Shown here: piece after piece, positions 36,740 to 48,339 of the stretch
How the letters are laid out: the number at the start of each line of letters is the position of its first letter
How positions within the stretch are numbered: the stretch's first letter is position 1
Source: Abelmoschus esculentus
Lineage: Eukaryota > Streptophyta > Magnoliopsida > Malvales > Malvaceae
NCBI GenBank assembly: GCA_035048815.1
Contig: JAUCBN010000005.1
Span: forward strand, 14,038,517 to 14,102,516
Length of the DNA stretch: 64,000 nucleotides
Reading direction: 5' to 3'
Translations under genes and position numbers: made by a program
Notes under the pieces: model-generated
The model's input: the letters and a program-made list of their open reading frames with translations, nothing else
What the model was told of the DNA's origin: nothing
The model's database searches: none

Positions 36740-39023
36740 TGATATTGGGGATTCGTTGCTTTAAAAACAACGATCCTTGTTTGAGACGGATCTAGGATAA
36801 TAGAAAGCAAGTCTCTACAATAAACACAACATTATGGATGTTAGAATGATGTTAAAACGATAAGAAAACAAAGAAGAAAAACTAAAACAAAGAAAGAAAA
36901 GGGATGAAAGAATTCTGGCAGTTTCTGGAGGTTAATGAAGATGAAATACTCCGAGGGCTTTCGTGGCAGCATTAAAACGTTCAAAATGGCAGAATTGGAT
37001 GTTTAAGTTACTGGAAAATAACAATGACGTTGAACTCGAAAGAACCCGAACAATATACTGAGCGGACCCGAATCGAATACGTTCTTCGTCAACGGACTTG
37101 GACCCTCTAGATAGCGATCTAGGAACCCGAAGTATCAAGGATTTGATACACTCAAACAAAGTCTGAATTTGTCAAGAAAAGTTCAATGAAGAACTGAAAT
37201 TGAGAGAAAATCTCACAAGTGATTTTATTCATAAAATGTCTAACCTTGTCATTACAAAATTAAGTAAATATATAGGAATAAAGGAGAAGTTGGCCAAATT
37301 TGAATTTGTGGACATAATTCAAATGAAAATTAAAATTTAAATGCTCAAATAACTTCTCCTAGGCTCCTAATATCCTTAGCCACATGTTTTGGAACTTAAA
37401 ACACATTAAACATGTGTTTAATATTTGAATTTGAATAAGAAAACACTCATTCTTATCCAATGTTTTTGAGTGGTCTTCAAAGCAAGGGCCTTGTTTGGCT
37501 TGCTTGCTTTTGGACGCCCAAACTTGTGGAAAAGGGTGCTATGTGGTCCCCATATGCATGGCAAATGCGTAGGACACCTGCTCTTCGTGTACGTTAGGTT
37601 TCAGCTGCTGTAGGCCACTTCAACTTGAGTTGAGTTGAGCTGGAAATGTAGATGAGCTGAAACGAACTAGCTAAGAGTGTTAGGAGCTAAATGGAGCTGG
37701 GAGCTAAGCCTCTGAGCTGCCACGAGCTAAGGTGAGCTGTGTGCACACCATTGAGCTTCTTCTGAGCTAAATATAATCCACTTAAGCTGGTATTGAACTG
37801 CATACGCTCTCCTGAGCTGGAGTTGAGCTGGGTATGCCACTTGAGCTAAGGTTCTCCTAAGTACCTATATTAGAACAAGACAAACACATCTAAAAAGCCT
37901 AGTAGTCTTATTTTAACCATACAAACACACTTAAAACCAAATGCAAACATAATTAACATAGTATATATATAAGTAAACACACATACTAATATATATACCT
38001 AAATATGTCACATATCAGCATACAACACATTATAAACAACATATTCTAAGGCATGAACATTCTCAAATGAATCTGAAATGTTAGCACAAGTAAAGAAGAG
38101 CTTCCCTGTATTTCTTTGCCTTAGAACGTGTGATAGGTCCTGATGGTAAGACCTCCGGATCAACCTGTTGAACTTGACATGATGTGCTCACATCATCCCC
38201 CCTTTCTTGAAAAGGATTTGCCCTCAAATCTACAGAAATATCATACGGGGTTAAATCAGAAACATTAAATGTGGCACTTACAGTGTACTCGCCCGGTAAG
38301 TCTATCTTGTAGGCCTTGTTTGGCTTGCTTGCTTTTGGACGCCCAAACTTGTGGAAAAGGGTGCTATGTGGTCCCCATATGCATGGCAAATGCGTAGGAC
38401 ACCTGCTCTTCGTGTACGATAGGTTTCAGCTGCTGTAGGTCACTTCAACTTGAGTTGAGTTGAGCTGGAAATGTAGATGAGCTGAAACGAACTAGCTAAG
38501 AGTGTCAGGAGCTAAATAGAGCTGGGAGCTAAGCCTCTGAGCTGCCACGAGCTAAGGTGAGCTGCGTGCACACCATTGAACTTCTTCTGAGCTGAATATA
38601 ATACACTTGAGCTGATATTGAACTGCATACGCTCTCCTGAGCTGGAGATGAGCTGAGTATGCCCACTTGAGCTAAGGTTCTCCTAAGTACCTATATTAGA
38701 ACAAGGCAAACACATCTAAAAAGCCTTGTAGTCTTATTTTAACCACACAAACACACTTAAAACCAAATGCAAACATAATTAACATAGTATATACATAAGT
38801 AAACACACATACTAATATATATACCTAAATATGTCACATATCAGCATGCAACACATTATAAACAACATATTCTAAGGCATGAACGTTCTCAAATGAATCT
38901 GAAATGTTAGCACAAGTAAGGAAAAGAGCTTCCCTGTATTTCTTTGCCTTAGAACGTGTGATAGGTCCTGATGGTAAGACCTCTGGTTCAACCTGTTGAA
39001 CTTGACATGATCTGCTCACATCA
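36740..39023 (-). mobile_element. Deleted family-C element: 3' LTR, pol tail, partial 5' LTR
   Basis: Minus-strand order: a truncated 5' LTR (39023-38313), a 117-bp remnant of the polyprotein C-terminus (38312-38196) and a complete 3' LTR (38195-36740). The remnant encodes AYKIDLPGEYTVSATFNVSD and a DLRANPFQERGDD tail, typical of plant gypsy polyproteins, and reads on into the LTR as GPITRSKAKKYREAL. The primer site, gag, protease, reverse transcriptase and integrase are all missing, as is the 3' part of the 5' LTR. The deletion joint is at 38312/38313, near AGGCCTTGTTTGGC. It lies in LINE 1 at GTGCGGTA / CGCATTGTG. I could not find a clean target duplication. Confidence 0.85.
38196..38312 (-). 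pseudogene. Gypsy polyprotein C-terminal remnant
   Basis: A short part of the minus-strand frame 38389-38081 encodes the end of a Ty3/gypsy polyprotein. It contains YKIDLPGEY, FNVSDLTPYD and the acidic-arginine tail NPFQERGDD, then passes without a stop into the LTR-encoded TRSKAKKYREALLYLC. The N-terminal part of that open frame (38389-38313) is LTR sequence fused by the deletion and is not real protein. Confidence 0.75.
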
Positions 39024-39306
39024 CGCATTGTGCCCAATAGATTTCTTTCGCATTAAGCAGGCTATCAAGCTCGTTTTTGGTAGATATAAAATTATTGATA
39101 TCAGCATCTAAAAGTTGTTGCTTGAGGCACATATTTATAAAGTCAGTTAACTGGTTAATACGTTCATATGACTTGATACGTTTGTTTGTTTGCCAAGATT
39201 CTAGAAAACTACCAATTTCATGAAGTTTAATAATTGTCGTGCTGGATGGGTTAGACCAAATCTCTCTAATCCGAGAAGAGACTTCCAGGTTATCAGCCCA
39301 ACAATT
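39024..39306 (-). mobile_element. LINE 1, linker between endonuclease and reverse transcriptase
   Basis: The minus strand encodes a continuous segment ending LDSLLNAKEIYWAQ, which matches LDRLLNAKKIYWAQ in LINE 2 (about 59830-59780). About 85 residues precede it, with a helical, charged character (IREIWSN, YERINQLTDFINMCL). LINE 2 lacks most of this linker. The endonuclease of LINE 1 is missing, because the element ends at about 39306 where a different LTR fragment begins. Confidence 0.75.
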
Positions 39307-39421
39307 CTAATAGCCTTGAATAAATAGATTTCCCATGGCCTCTTGAAATTTCTGGGTTTTAGCACGAGTCATTGGTCCAATAGGAAATTCTTCTGATTCA
39401 TTGTTGTTTGTGATCATATCA
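39307..39421 (-). mobile_element. LTR fragment, family D, with polyprotein tail
   Basis: Read on the minus strand this begins TGATATGATCACAAAC at 39421 and encodes EEFPIGPMTRAKTQKFQEAM followed by a stop. GPMTRAK-x6-EAM is the conserved C-terminal motif of plant gypsy polyproteins. It differs from the family-C tail (GPITRSKAKKYREAL), so it is another family. It is cut at 39307. On the other side satellite resumes at TGAGCGTATACC. The long open frame 39307-39798 only fuses this tail to satellite. Confidence 0.7.
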
Positions 39422-40166
39422 TGAGCGTATACCATGATCGATGACCCCTCTCTTTGAGCGTACCTTGCGATGAATGACCCCTCTCTTCGAGTGCATGTCA
39501 TAATGCACGGCCCCTTTCTTAGAGTGTATACCGTGATGGACGACCCTCTCTCTGAGCGTATGTTACGGTGAATGACACCTCTCTTCAAGCGTATGTCATA
39601 ATGAATGGTCCCTCTCTTTAAGCATATAGCGTGATGAACGACCCCTCTCATTGAGCATAATCCCGATGAATGACTCCTATCATTGAGTGCATGTCTTGGT
39701 GAACGGTCGCTCTCTTTGAGCGTATACCGTGATGGATAACTACTCTCTTTGAGCGTATACCGTGACGGACAACTACTCTCTTTGAGCGTATGTCGCAATG
39801 AATTACCCCTGTCTTCGAGTGCATGTCATAACAAATAGTCCCTTTCTTAGAGCGTACACCGTGATGGATGTCCATTCTCTTTGAGTGTATGTCGCGATGA
39901 ATGAGCCCTCTCTTCGAGTGTATGTCATAATGAATAGTCCCTTCCTCAGAGCGTATACCGTGATGGAAGACCCCTCTCTTTGAGCGTATGTCGCGGTGAG
40001 TGACCCCTCTCTTTGACAGCATGTCTTAATGAACGGTCCTTCACTTTGTGCGTATGCCGTGATAGACGACCCCTCTCTTTGAGCATATGTCACGATGAAT
40101 GACCCCTCTCTTCGAGTGCATGTCATAATGAATGATCCCTTTCTCTGAGCGTATATCATGATGAAA
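39422..40166. repeat. 99-bp satellite, block 6
   Basis: About 22 subunits of the A-B-C array. The last 300 bp match the end of block 9 (50300-50592), which is likewise followed by a family-B LTR. This suggests that satellite and LTR were duplicated together. Confidence 0.92.
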
Positions 40167-40839
40167 TAACCAAGCTTTGATTGACCGGACCTTAGAATGC
40201 AAGCAAGCCTTGTATCACGCTTGGTTCCTGGACAAAAGAATGTTAAAAGATGCTAGAAATAAGATTAGGATGATTCAAGAAGGGGTTATGGTGTAGGGGA
40301 TGTTGATGGTTGATTAAGGAAGGAAATAGAGGTGTTTAAGTGATGTAAATGATATGAAGGAAATTGAGCTCACTCTGGATTCGTGAACTAGAATGAAGCT
40401 AGCATCTGCTTCATTGCGCTGCCTAGGAGTGTTTGGTACATTTTAGTGCTGATCGAAAGCTGGTAAGTGTCTCAAACAACGATTTTTTGTTTTGAGCTCA
40501 AATGGTGCATTCGAGCTAAAACAGAGCTGGCCAATAGTCCCTTAAGCTGTGTTTAACATAACCTGCAAATAAACAACTTAAACTAAAAAGTATGATGTTA
40601 CTAAACATTTGTTGAATATTAATAATGCATAATATAAGCTAGATAAAGCTGTGGTTCAATACCAATTACTAAGTTATCAATAGTAATATAAGGAAATAAA
40701 TATTATAGGTATATAATATGAGATAGAAAGCGAGTGTAGCACATGAATTGAATAAATAAAGAGGATTAAGTAGAACTCCCTGATTGGACTTGTGTGACTT
40801 AGGGTACGGGCAGAACTAAGGTTGGGTGTGCACATATCA
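40167..40839 (-). repeat. Family-B 3' LTR with internal deletion
   Basis: The left 210 bp match 50630-50815 and the right 480 bp match about 51835-52309, so about 1 kb of the LTR is missing at the joint near 40360 (GAAGGAAATTGAGCTC). The left terminus TGATATGCTCC is also lost. The right end GTGTGCACATATCA is intact, and the minus-strand polyprotein frame runs through it. Confidence 0.8.
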
Positions 40840-41187
40840 TCCCCTCCTTCTTTTGGGCGATTTATCCTCAAATCGAACCCCTTAGTGTTGGAATCTCCCT
40901 TAGCAATGGGAATAACATGGTTTTTCCGTGCATGGCCTTCTAACGCCTTGATTTTTTGAAAAGAAGATCGAAACTTTTTGGCTTCTTTTGGGTTAGAAAA
41001 TTCAAAAGTGATCATGGGATGTCTCAAAGACATTCCCTAATCAACTTGATGCTGCCGGACACCTTTTCTTCCTTAGGTCTTCCTTCTTTAAGCTTGGTTT
41101 GGATCTTCTCTTGTTTCCAAGCCTCCATACATTGTTTCATCAAAATCTTGTCACTTTGCACTTGTTTTGGCGTCATAGGTGCGAGCA
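40840..41187 (-). pseudogene. Family-B post-protease joint and polyprotein tail
   Basis: Frames 41233-41024 and 41033-40677 encode a lysine-rich segment (APMTPKQVQSDKILMKQC, then KEGRPKEEKVSG) and a tail with FDLRINRPKEGGDDMCT that continues into the LTR. In full gypsy polyproteins reverse transcriptase, RNase H and integrase separate these two parts. Here they are contiguous. The same order is seen at 52310-52641. Confidence 0.7.
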
Positions 41188-42735
41188 CTATCTTCTTGCC
41201 TCCATGCTGAAGATGAACTGATTGGTGTAACAATCATGCATCGTTCTTCGATCATGTTGCGATGGCCTCCCTAGTAAAATGTGACTTGCGTGCATAGGAA
41301 CTACGTCACATAAAACCTCATCCTTATATGAACCAATAGTGAAAGGGACAAGAACCTGTTTGGTGACCTTTAATTCCCCCGAATCATTGAGCCATTGGAG
41401 TTTATATGGGGCTGGATGCTTTAAAGTTTTGAGGCCGAGTTTATCCACCAATAAGAGTGCTAGTCATGTTGGTGCAGCTTCCACCATCGATTATCATAAA
41501 ACACACTTTGTTGTTAATATAACACCTAGTGTTAAATATGTTCTCTCGTTGCTCCTCTTCTTCTGCCATTTGGGTGTTTAAAAGCCTTTTAACAACCATA
41601 AGTTGTCCTTCAACTGCAGGGGTGAATTCTTCTTCTCCTCTTTCTCAGATTCTTCCAAAATTTCTTCCTCATCCGATGCAATCTCTCCATTTTCCAGCAA
41701 CAACATAGTGTTTTTATTTGGACATTGGCTAGCAATATGGCCATGCCCTAAGCACTTGAAACATTTGATCTCTCGGGATCGTGTGGACAATTCTTGTTGC
41801 TTTCCTCGAACATTCTCCACCATAGGCTTGGTTTTGGACGTTTCAGCCTATTCTTTGCCTTGGAAAGTAGTATTTCTCCGAGGTGTGTTTGGACTCCAAT
41901 TAGGGGTTGTATTCGTACCAACTCTAGAAGATGATCTCTTGCGTTGTTGCCTCTCAATTTTGATAGCCATATGCACCATGTCCTTAATTTCAATGTAGTG
42001 TTGTAATTCCACTACATCAGCAATCTCTTTATTAAATCCGGACAAGAACCTTGCCATGGTGGCTTCACGGTCTTCATCCACACTTACTCGAATCATGGCT
42101 ATCTCCATCTCTTTGAAGTAGTCTTCCACGCTTCTACTTCCTTGTTTAAGATTCTGCAACTTATAATAGAGATCACGGTGATAATGAGTAGGCACATAAC
42201 GTTTCCTCAGAATACCTTTCATTTCTCTCCAAGTATTGATAGGTCGTTCACCATTGCGTCTCCTCGTTGATCTTAGTTGATCCCACCATACAAATGCGTA
42301 TTCAATAAATTCTATGGCAGCCATGCGCACCTTCTTTTGCTTGGAATAGTTATGGCATTCGAAGATGTGCTCCACTTTGCTTTCCCAGTCCAAATATGCC
42401 TCCGGGTCTGATTTTCCTTGAAAAGGAGGGATGTTAACTCGGATGCTCTCAAAATTGTCATCCAATTGGCGATGGTTCCTTGCATTGTTCCGAACAGAAA
42501 TGACATCTTCTCCATCACTCTCTTCAATCTCATGTTGCATGGGATTCCTTCTATGATTCTGTCCATCTTGCCCCCTTGGACGTCCTTCACTAGATTCCTC
42601 AATACGGTCTATCCGCTCATGAATTGGTTCTAACTCAGCACGTAAGAGCTTTTTCACTTCCCTTATTAGAGCTTGTGTTTAGAGGCTCTGGGCTGGTCGT
42701 TCTTCCCGATTGTTTTCATTTGAGTGTTTCGACAT
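41188..42735 (-). pseudogene. Ty3/gypsy gag, zinc knuckle and protease, broken
   Basis: The frame starts with ATG at 42735 and has an early TAA, then runs open from 42657 to a TAG at 41848. The gag domain shows IPPFQGKSDPEAYLDW, FVWWDQL and VEDYFKEME. After the TAG the same frame carries CFKCLGHGHIASQC, a CX2CX4HX4C zinc knuckle that binds RNA (about 41765-41724). Two frameshifts follow. In the next frame the aspartic protease site reads MIIDGGSCTNMT (41500-41464), then DKLGLKTL, LQWLND and HILLGRPSQHDRR (41451-41230). A DGGSCTN active site is usual for plant gypsy elements of the chromovirus side. The exact lineage is uncertain because no reverse transcriptase is available. Confidence 0.85.
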
Positions 42736-42859
42736 ATTGCTAGTATGAATAAATGAAACAAAAGTTTAAGGACCTCACCAATTGACACACACAAAATCCT
42801 CACAGTCAATCCAAGGAAAAAATATGGCACTCAATTCACTTGTGTTTACACTCGGGGTG

Positions 42860-45800
42860 TGCTGCGATGAATGACCCCGCTCTTTGAGTGCATGCCACAA
42901 TGAACGGTCCCTATCTTTGAGCAGGTGCCATGATAGATGACCCCTCTCTTTGAACGTATGTCGTGATTAATGGCCCTTATCTTCGAGTGCATGTCATAAT
43001 GAACGATCCCTCTCTTTGAGCGTATACTATGATGGTCGACCCCTCTCTTTGAGCGTATGTCACGATGAATGACCCCTCTTCGAGTGCTTGTCATAATGAA
43101 TGGTCCCTTTCTTTGAGCATATGTCGTGGAGAATGACCCCTCTCTTCGAGCATATACCATAATGAACGGTCCCTCTCTATGAGCGGCTGCCATGATTGAT
43201 GACCCCTCTCTTTGAGCGTATGTCCCGATGAATGAACCTTATCTTTGAGTGCAAGTCATTATGAATGGGCCCTTTTTAGAGCGTATACTGTGATGACTAA
43301 CCCTGCTCTTTAAGCGTATATCGCGGTGAATGACCCATCTCTTCGAGCATATATCATAATGATCAACCCCTCTCATTGAGAGTATACTGTGATGGACGAT
43401 CCCTTTCTTTGAGCGCATGTCGCGATGAATGACCCCTCTCTTCAAGTACATATCATAATGAACGGTCCCTTTCTGAGTGTATACTGTGATGGACAACCCG
43501 TCTCTTTAAGTGTATGTCATGATGAATAACCCCTCTCTTCGAGTGCATATCATAATGAAACGTCCTTCTCATAGAGCGTATACGTTGGCCGATGACCCAT
43601 CAAGGTGACCGGTCCCTCTCTTTGAGCGTACATCGTGATGGATGACCCTCTCCATGAGCATATGTCGCGATGAATAACCCTTCCCTTCGAGTGAATGTCA
43701 TGGTGAGTGGTCCCTCTCTATGAGCGTATACCATGATGGACGACCCCCCTCTTTGAGCGTATGTCGTGATGAGTGACCCCTCTCTTCGAGTGCATTCATA
43801 ATGAACGGTCTCTCTCTTTGAGCGTATAACGTCATGGACGAACCATCTCTTTGAGCGTATGTCGCAAAGAATGAGACCTTTCTTCGAGTGCATGTCATAA
43901 TGAATGGTCCCTGTCTTAGAGCGTATACCGTGATCAATGAGCCCTCTCTTTGAGCGTATGTCGCGGTGAATGACCCCTCTCTCCGAGCATATGTCATAAT
44001 GAACAGTCCTTCTCTATGAGCGGGTGTCATGATAGATGACCCCTCTCTTTGAGCGTATGTCACGATGAATGAACTTTATCATCGAGTGCATGTCATAATA
44101 AATGATCCTTCACTTTGAGCGTATACTATGATGGACGACCCCTCTGTTTGAGCGTATGACTCGATGAATAATACCTCTCTTCGAGTGCATGTCATAATGA
44201 ACGGTCCCTTTCTTAGAGCGTATACCGTGATGAATGAACCCTCTCTTTGAATGTATGTCGCGGTGAATGACCCCTCTCTTCGAGCATATGTCATAATGAA
44301 CGGTCCTTCTCTTTTAGAGTATACCGTGATGGACGACCCCTCTCTTTAAGCGTATGTCGGGATAAATGACCCCTCTCTTCGAGTGCATGTCATAATGTAC
44401 GGTCCCATTCTGAGAGTGTATAACGTGATGGACGACCCCTCTCTCTAAGCGTATGTCGTAGCTAATGACAACTCTCTTCAAGCGTATGTCATAATGAACG
44501 ATTCCTCTATTTGAGCGTATGTTGTGATGGATAACCCCTCTCATTGAGCGTATGTCGTGATGAATAACCCCTCTCTTCGAGTGCATGTCATGGGGAACGG
44601 TCCCTCTCTATGAGCGTATACCGTGATGGACAACCCCTCCCTTTGAGCGTATGTCGCGATGAGTGACCCCTCTCTTTGAACGTATGTCGCATTGAATGAC
44701 CCATCTCTTCGAGCGCATGTCATAATGAACTGTCCCTCTCTTTGAGTGTATACCGTCATGGACGACCCCTCTCTTTCAGTGTATGTCGCGATGAATGACC
44801 CCTCTCTTCGAGTGCATGTCCTTATGAATGATCCCTTTCTAAGAGCGTATACCGTGATGGACGACCCCTCTATTTGAGTGTATGTCACGGTGAATGACCC
44901 TTTCTTCGAGTGTACATCAGAATGAAAAGTCCCTCTCTTTGAGCGTATGCCATGATGGACAACCCCGCTCTTTGGGCGTATGCCGCGATGAATGACCCCT
45001 ATATTCGAGTGCAAGTCATAATGAACGGTCCCTCTTTTTGAGTGTATGGCTTGATGGACGACCCCTCACTTTGATCGTATGTCGTGATGAATGATCACTC
45101 TTTTTGAGTGCTTGTTATGGTGAACGGTCCCTTTCTTAGAGCGTATACCATGATGGACGATTATTCTCTTTGAGCGTATGTCGCGATGAAATACCTCTTT
45201 CTTCGGGTGCATGTCATAATGAAATGTTCCTTTCTTAGAGCGTATACCGTGACGGACGACCCCTCTCTTCTAGCATATGTCGCGGTGAATGACCCCTCTC
45301 TTCAAGCGTATATCATAATGAACAGTCCCTCTCTTTGAGAGGATACTAAGATGGACTATCCTTCTGTTTGAGCGTATGTCGCAATGAATGTCCCCTATCT
45401 TCGAGTGCATGTCATAATGAATGGTCCCGTTCTTAGAGCGTTTTCCATGATGGATGGTCCATCTCTTTGAGCGTATTGCGTGATAGATGATCCCTCTCCT
45501 TGAGCATATGTGGCGATGAATGACCCTTATCTTTGAGTGCATATCATATTGAACGGTGGTTCCTCACTTTGAGCATATGTCGCGATGAATGACCCCTTTG
45601 TTCGAGCGTCATATGTCATAATGAATGGTCACTCTCTTTGAGCGTATACCATGATGGACTACCCTTCTCTTTAAGCGTATATCGCGATGAATGACCCCTC
45701 TCTACGAGTGTATGTCCTAATGAACGGTCCTATCTTAGAGCATATACCGTGATGACGGACCCCGCTCTTTAAGCGTATGTTGCGTTGAATGACCCATCTC

Positions 45801-47375
45801 TTCGAGCTTATGTCATGACGAATGGCCCCTCTTTGAGCGTATGTCGCGATGAATGACCCCTATTTTCGAGTGCATGTCATAATGAACAGTCCCTCTCTTT
45901 GAGCGTATACTGTGATGGACGACCCCTCATGGAGCCTATGTTGCGATGAATGATCACTCTCTTCGATAGCATTTCATAATGAACGGTCCATCTCTTGGAG
46001 GGTATACTGTGATGGACGCTGCCGCACTTTGAGCGTATATCGCGAGTAATGACCCCACTCTTCGAGTGCGTGTCGTAAGGAACGGTCCTCTCGTTGATCG
46101 TATACCGTGATCGATGACCCCTCTCTTTGAGCGTATGTTGCGATAAATGACCCCTCTCTTCAATAGCATGTCATAATGAACGGTCCCTCACTTTGAGCGT
46201 ATACCGTCATGGACGACCACTCTCTTTTAGCGAATGTCGCGATGAATGACCCCTCTCTTCGAGCGCATGTCATAATGAATGATCCCTTTCTTAGAGCATA
46301 TAACGTGATGGACGACCCCTCTCTTTGAGAGTATATCACGATGAATGACCCCTCAAATCGAGTTTTTGAGCATATGTTGCGATGAAATGACCCTTCTCTT
46401 TGAGTGCATGTCATGGTGAGAGGTCCCTCTTTTTGAGCATATACGTTGATGGACGACCCCTCTCATTGAGAGTATGTCGCGATGAATGACCCCTCAAATC
46501 GAGTTTTTGAGCATATGTAGCGATGAATGACCCTTCTCTTCGAGTGCATGTCATGGTGAGAGGTCCCTCTCTTTGAGCGTATACCTTGATGGACGACCCC
46601 TCTCTTTGAGCGTATGTCACGATGAATGACCCTCTCTGCGAGTGCATGTCATAATGAACAATCACTTTCTTAGAGCGTATACCGTGATGGGCGACACTTC
46701 TCTTTGATCATATGTCGCGATGAATGACCTCTCTCTTCAAGCGTATGTCATAATGAACGATCCTTCTCTTTGAGTGTATACTGTGATCGATGAACCCTCT
46801 CGTTGAACGTATATTGCGATGAATGACCCCTCTATTTGAGTGCATGTCAAGGTGAACGGTCCAATTGTTAGAGCCTATACCGTGATGGACAACCCTTCTC
46901 TTTGAGCGTATGTCGCGGTGACTGACCCCTCTCTTCAAGCGTATGTCATAGTGAACGGTTCCTCTCTTTGAGCGTATGCAGTGATGGACGACCCATCTCT
47001 TTGAGCGTATGTCGCGATGAATGAACCCTCTCGTCGAGTGCATGTCATAATGAACGGTCCCTCTCTTTGAGCCTATACCGTGATGGGCTCCGCCTCTCTT
47101 TGAGTGTATGTTGCGATGAATGACCCCTTTCTTCGATTGCATGTCATAACGAATGGTCCATCTCTTTGAGCGTATACCGTGATGGTCGCCGCCGCACTTT
47201 GACCATATATCACGATCAATGACCCCTCTCTTCGAGTGCATGTCATAATGAACGATCCTCTCTTTGAGCGTATACCGTGAGGGACGACACCTCTCTTTGA
47301 GAGTATGTCGCGATGAATGACCCCTCTCTTCGAGTGCATGTCATAATGAACGGTCCCTCTCTTCGATCGTATACC
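42860..47375. repeat. 99-bp satellite, block 7 (paralogue of block 1)
   Basis: About 137 subunits. From about 42890 the order of subunit variants follows that of 3960-7621, for example the GGTGCCRTGATAGATGACC variant at 42926 and 3978, and the GACGCYGCCGCACTTTGAGCG variant at 46013 and 6732. The site equivalent to the family-A LTR insertion is empty at 46842-46846. The block ends at the target site of the hAT element. Confidence 0.93.
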
Positions 47376-48339
47376 TAGAGGTGGCAAACGGGACATTCGG
47401 TTTGGTTTCGGTTCGGTTTATTTCGGGTTTATTTACATTCGGTTTAGATTCGGTTTGGATCAGTTCTGGTTTCGGTTTCGATCTTAATTCGGTTATACGA
47501 TAATTTGGTTCGGTTTAGATATCGGATCAGTGATTTGGGTCAATATCGGATCTGTTGTTTTTGGGTCGGGTCAATATCGGGTCGAAAGTTTTCGGGTCAG
47601 GTCCATGTCGGGTCATTCGGATCAGTTCGGGTCAATTCAATCTTTGAATTTTCAGGTTAATTTGGTTTGAGTTGGACTTAAGTATAAATGTAATCGTCTA
47701 TATTATATATAGAATTAATCATATATTCTTGTAAAAATATATCATTTTTATTTCATATTGGAATTGTTTTGAAAATGTTTGCCTCAGCTTTTATTCGAGT
47801 AAAGTCAATATTGGTAATATAAGGGATAATGTCATTTTTGTGAATACATGGATTCATTAATAACATTTTGGTCATTTTTATAACGCCCCAAATTTTAACA
47901 AAAAATAAACTAATTTTTGAAGTAGGAAATGTAATATTAAAAATTAAATTATTATCAGATGTAGTGATTAATTAGTATTATCATAATAAAAAAAGATAAT
48001 AAAATATATATTATTTAATTATTTATCATATTGTTAAAAAATAAACTATAGTAAAAATATATTATTCATTCACTTTGACTCAATTATCGGGATAAAATCG
48101 GATTGATGTTCGGTTTAGATCGGTTTTTAGCAAGTTAATTTCGGGTTGTTTTCGATTCGGGTTACTTTCGGTTCGGGTGAAATCGGTTACGGGTTCTTCT
48201 AGAATTTGGATCGGTTTTGGTTTCGGTTCGGGTTTCGAATCACTCTAAATCATCAGTTTCGTTTCGGTTCGGGTTTTGATTCAGGTAAATCGGTTTGATT
48301 TTCGGTTCTCGGATCAAGTTTGCTAGGTCTATGTATACC
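47368..48339. mobile_element. Non-autonomous hAT-type element
   Basis: The element spans 47376-48331 (956 bp). The termini are TAGAGGTGGCAAAC and, inverted, TAGACCTAGCAAAC, a 14-bp imperfect inverted repeat with 11 matches. It is flanked by an 8-bp direct repeat with one mismatch, CGTATACC (47368-47375) and TGTATACC (48332-48339). Terminal TAGNGGTGGCAAA and an 8-bp target duplication are typical of plant hAT elements. Subterminal regions are full of CGGTT-type short repeats on both sides (47390-47660 and 48080-48300), which are likely transposase-binding sites. The core is AT-rich. No transposase frame exists. The paralogous empty site is at 10007-10014. Confidence 0.9.

Larger units (their letters stand above)
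33402..38195. repeat. 2397-bp direct tandem duplication (LINE piece plus LTR)
   Basis: Unit 1 is 33402-35798 and unit 2 is 35799-38195. Each has a 941-bp LINE segment followed by a 1456-bp family-C LTR. The LINE parts encode identical open frames with a constant 2397-bp offset (for example 33761-34204 and 36158-36601). The two LTRs differ at only a few positions I could find. The middle LTR carries unit-2-type variants up to 35760 and LTR1-type variants from 35776, which is the mark of unequal exchange between two LTRs. Confidence 0.92.
40167..42859 (-). mobile_element. Family-B non-autonomous gypsy element (gag-protease only)
   Basis: Minus-strand order: gag (42735-41848), zinc knuckle (41823-41578), protease (about 41500-41188), a short joining region, the polyprotein C-terminal tail (about 41030-40840) and the 3' LTR. 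No reverse transcriptase, RNase H or integrase is present. The second copy (52310-52641) shows the same direct joint between the post-protease segment and the C-terminal tail, so the lack of pol is a family property and not damage in one copy. The 5' LTR and primer site are missing; satellite starts at about 42860. Confidence 0.8.

Noticed and set aside
36740..36744. A target duplication for the family-C element in LINE 1
   Set aside because: The left flank CGGTA and right flank CGCAT do not match; later recombination may have changed one end.
39307..39798. A 163-residue frame ending in GPMTRAK-type residues
   Set aside because: It joins satellite translation to a family-D LTR polyprotein tail; the two parts are unrelated.
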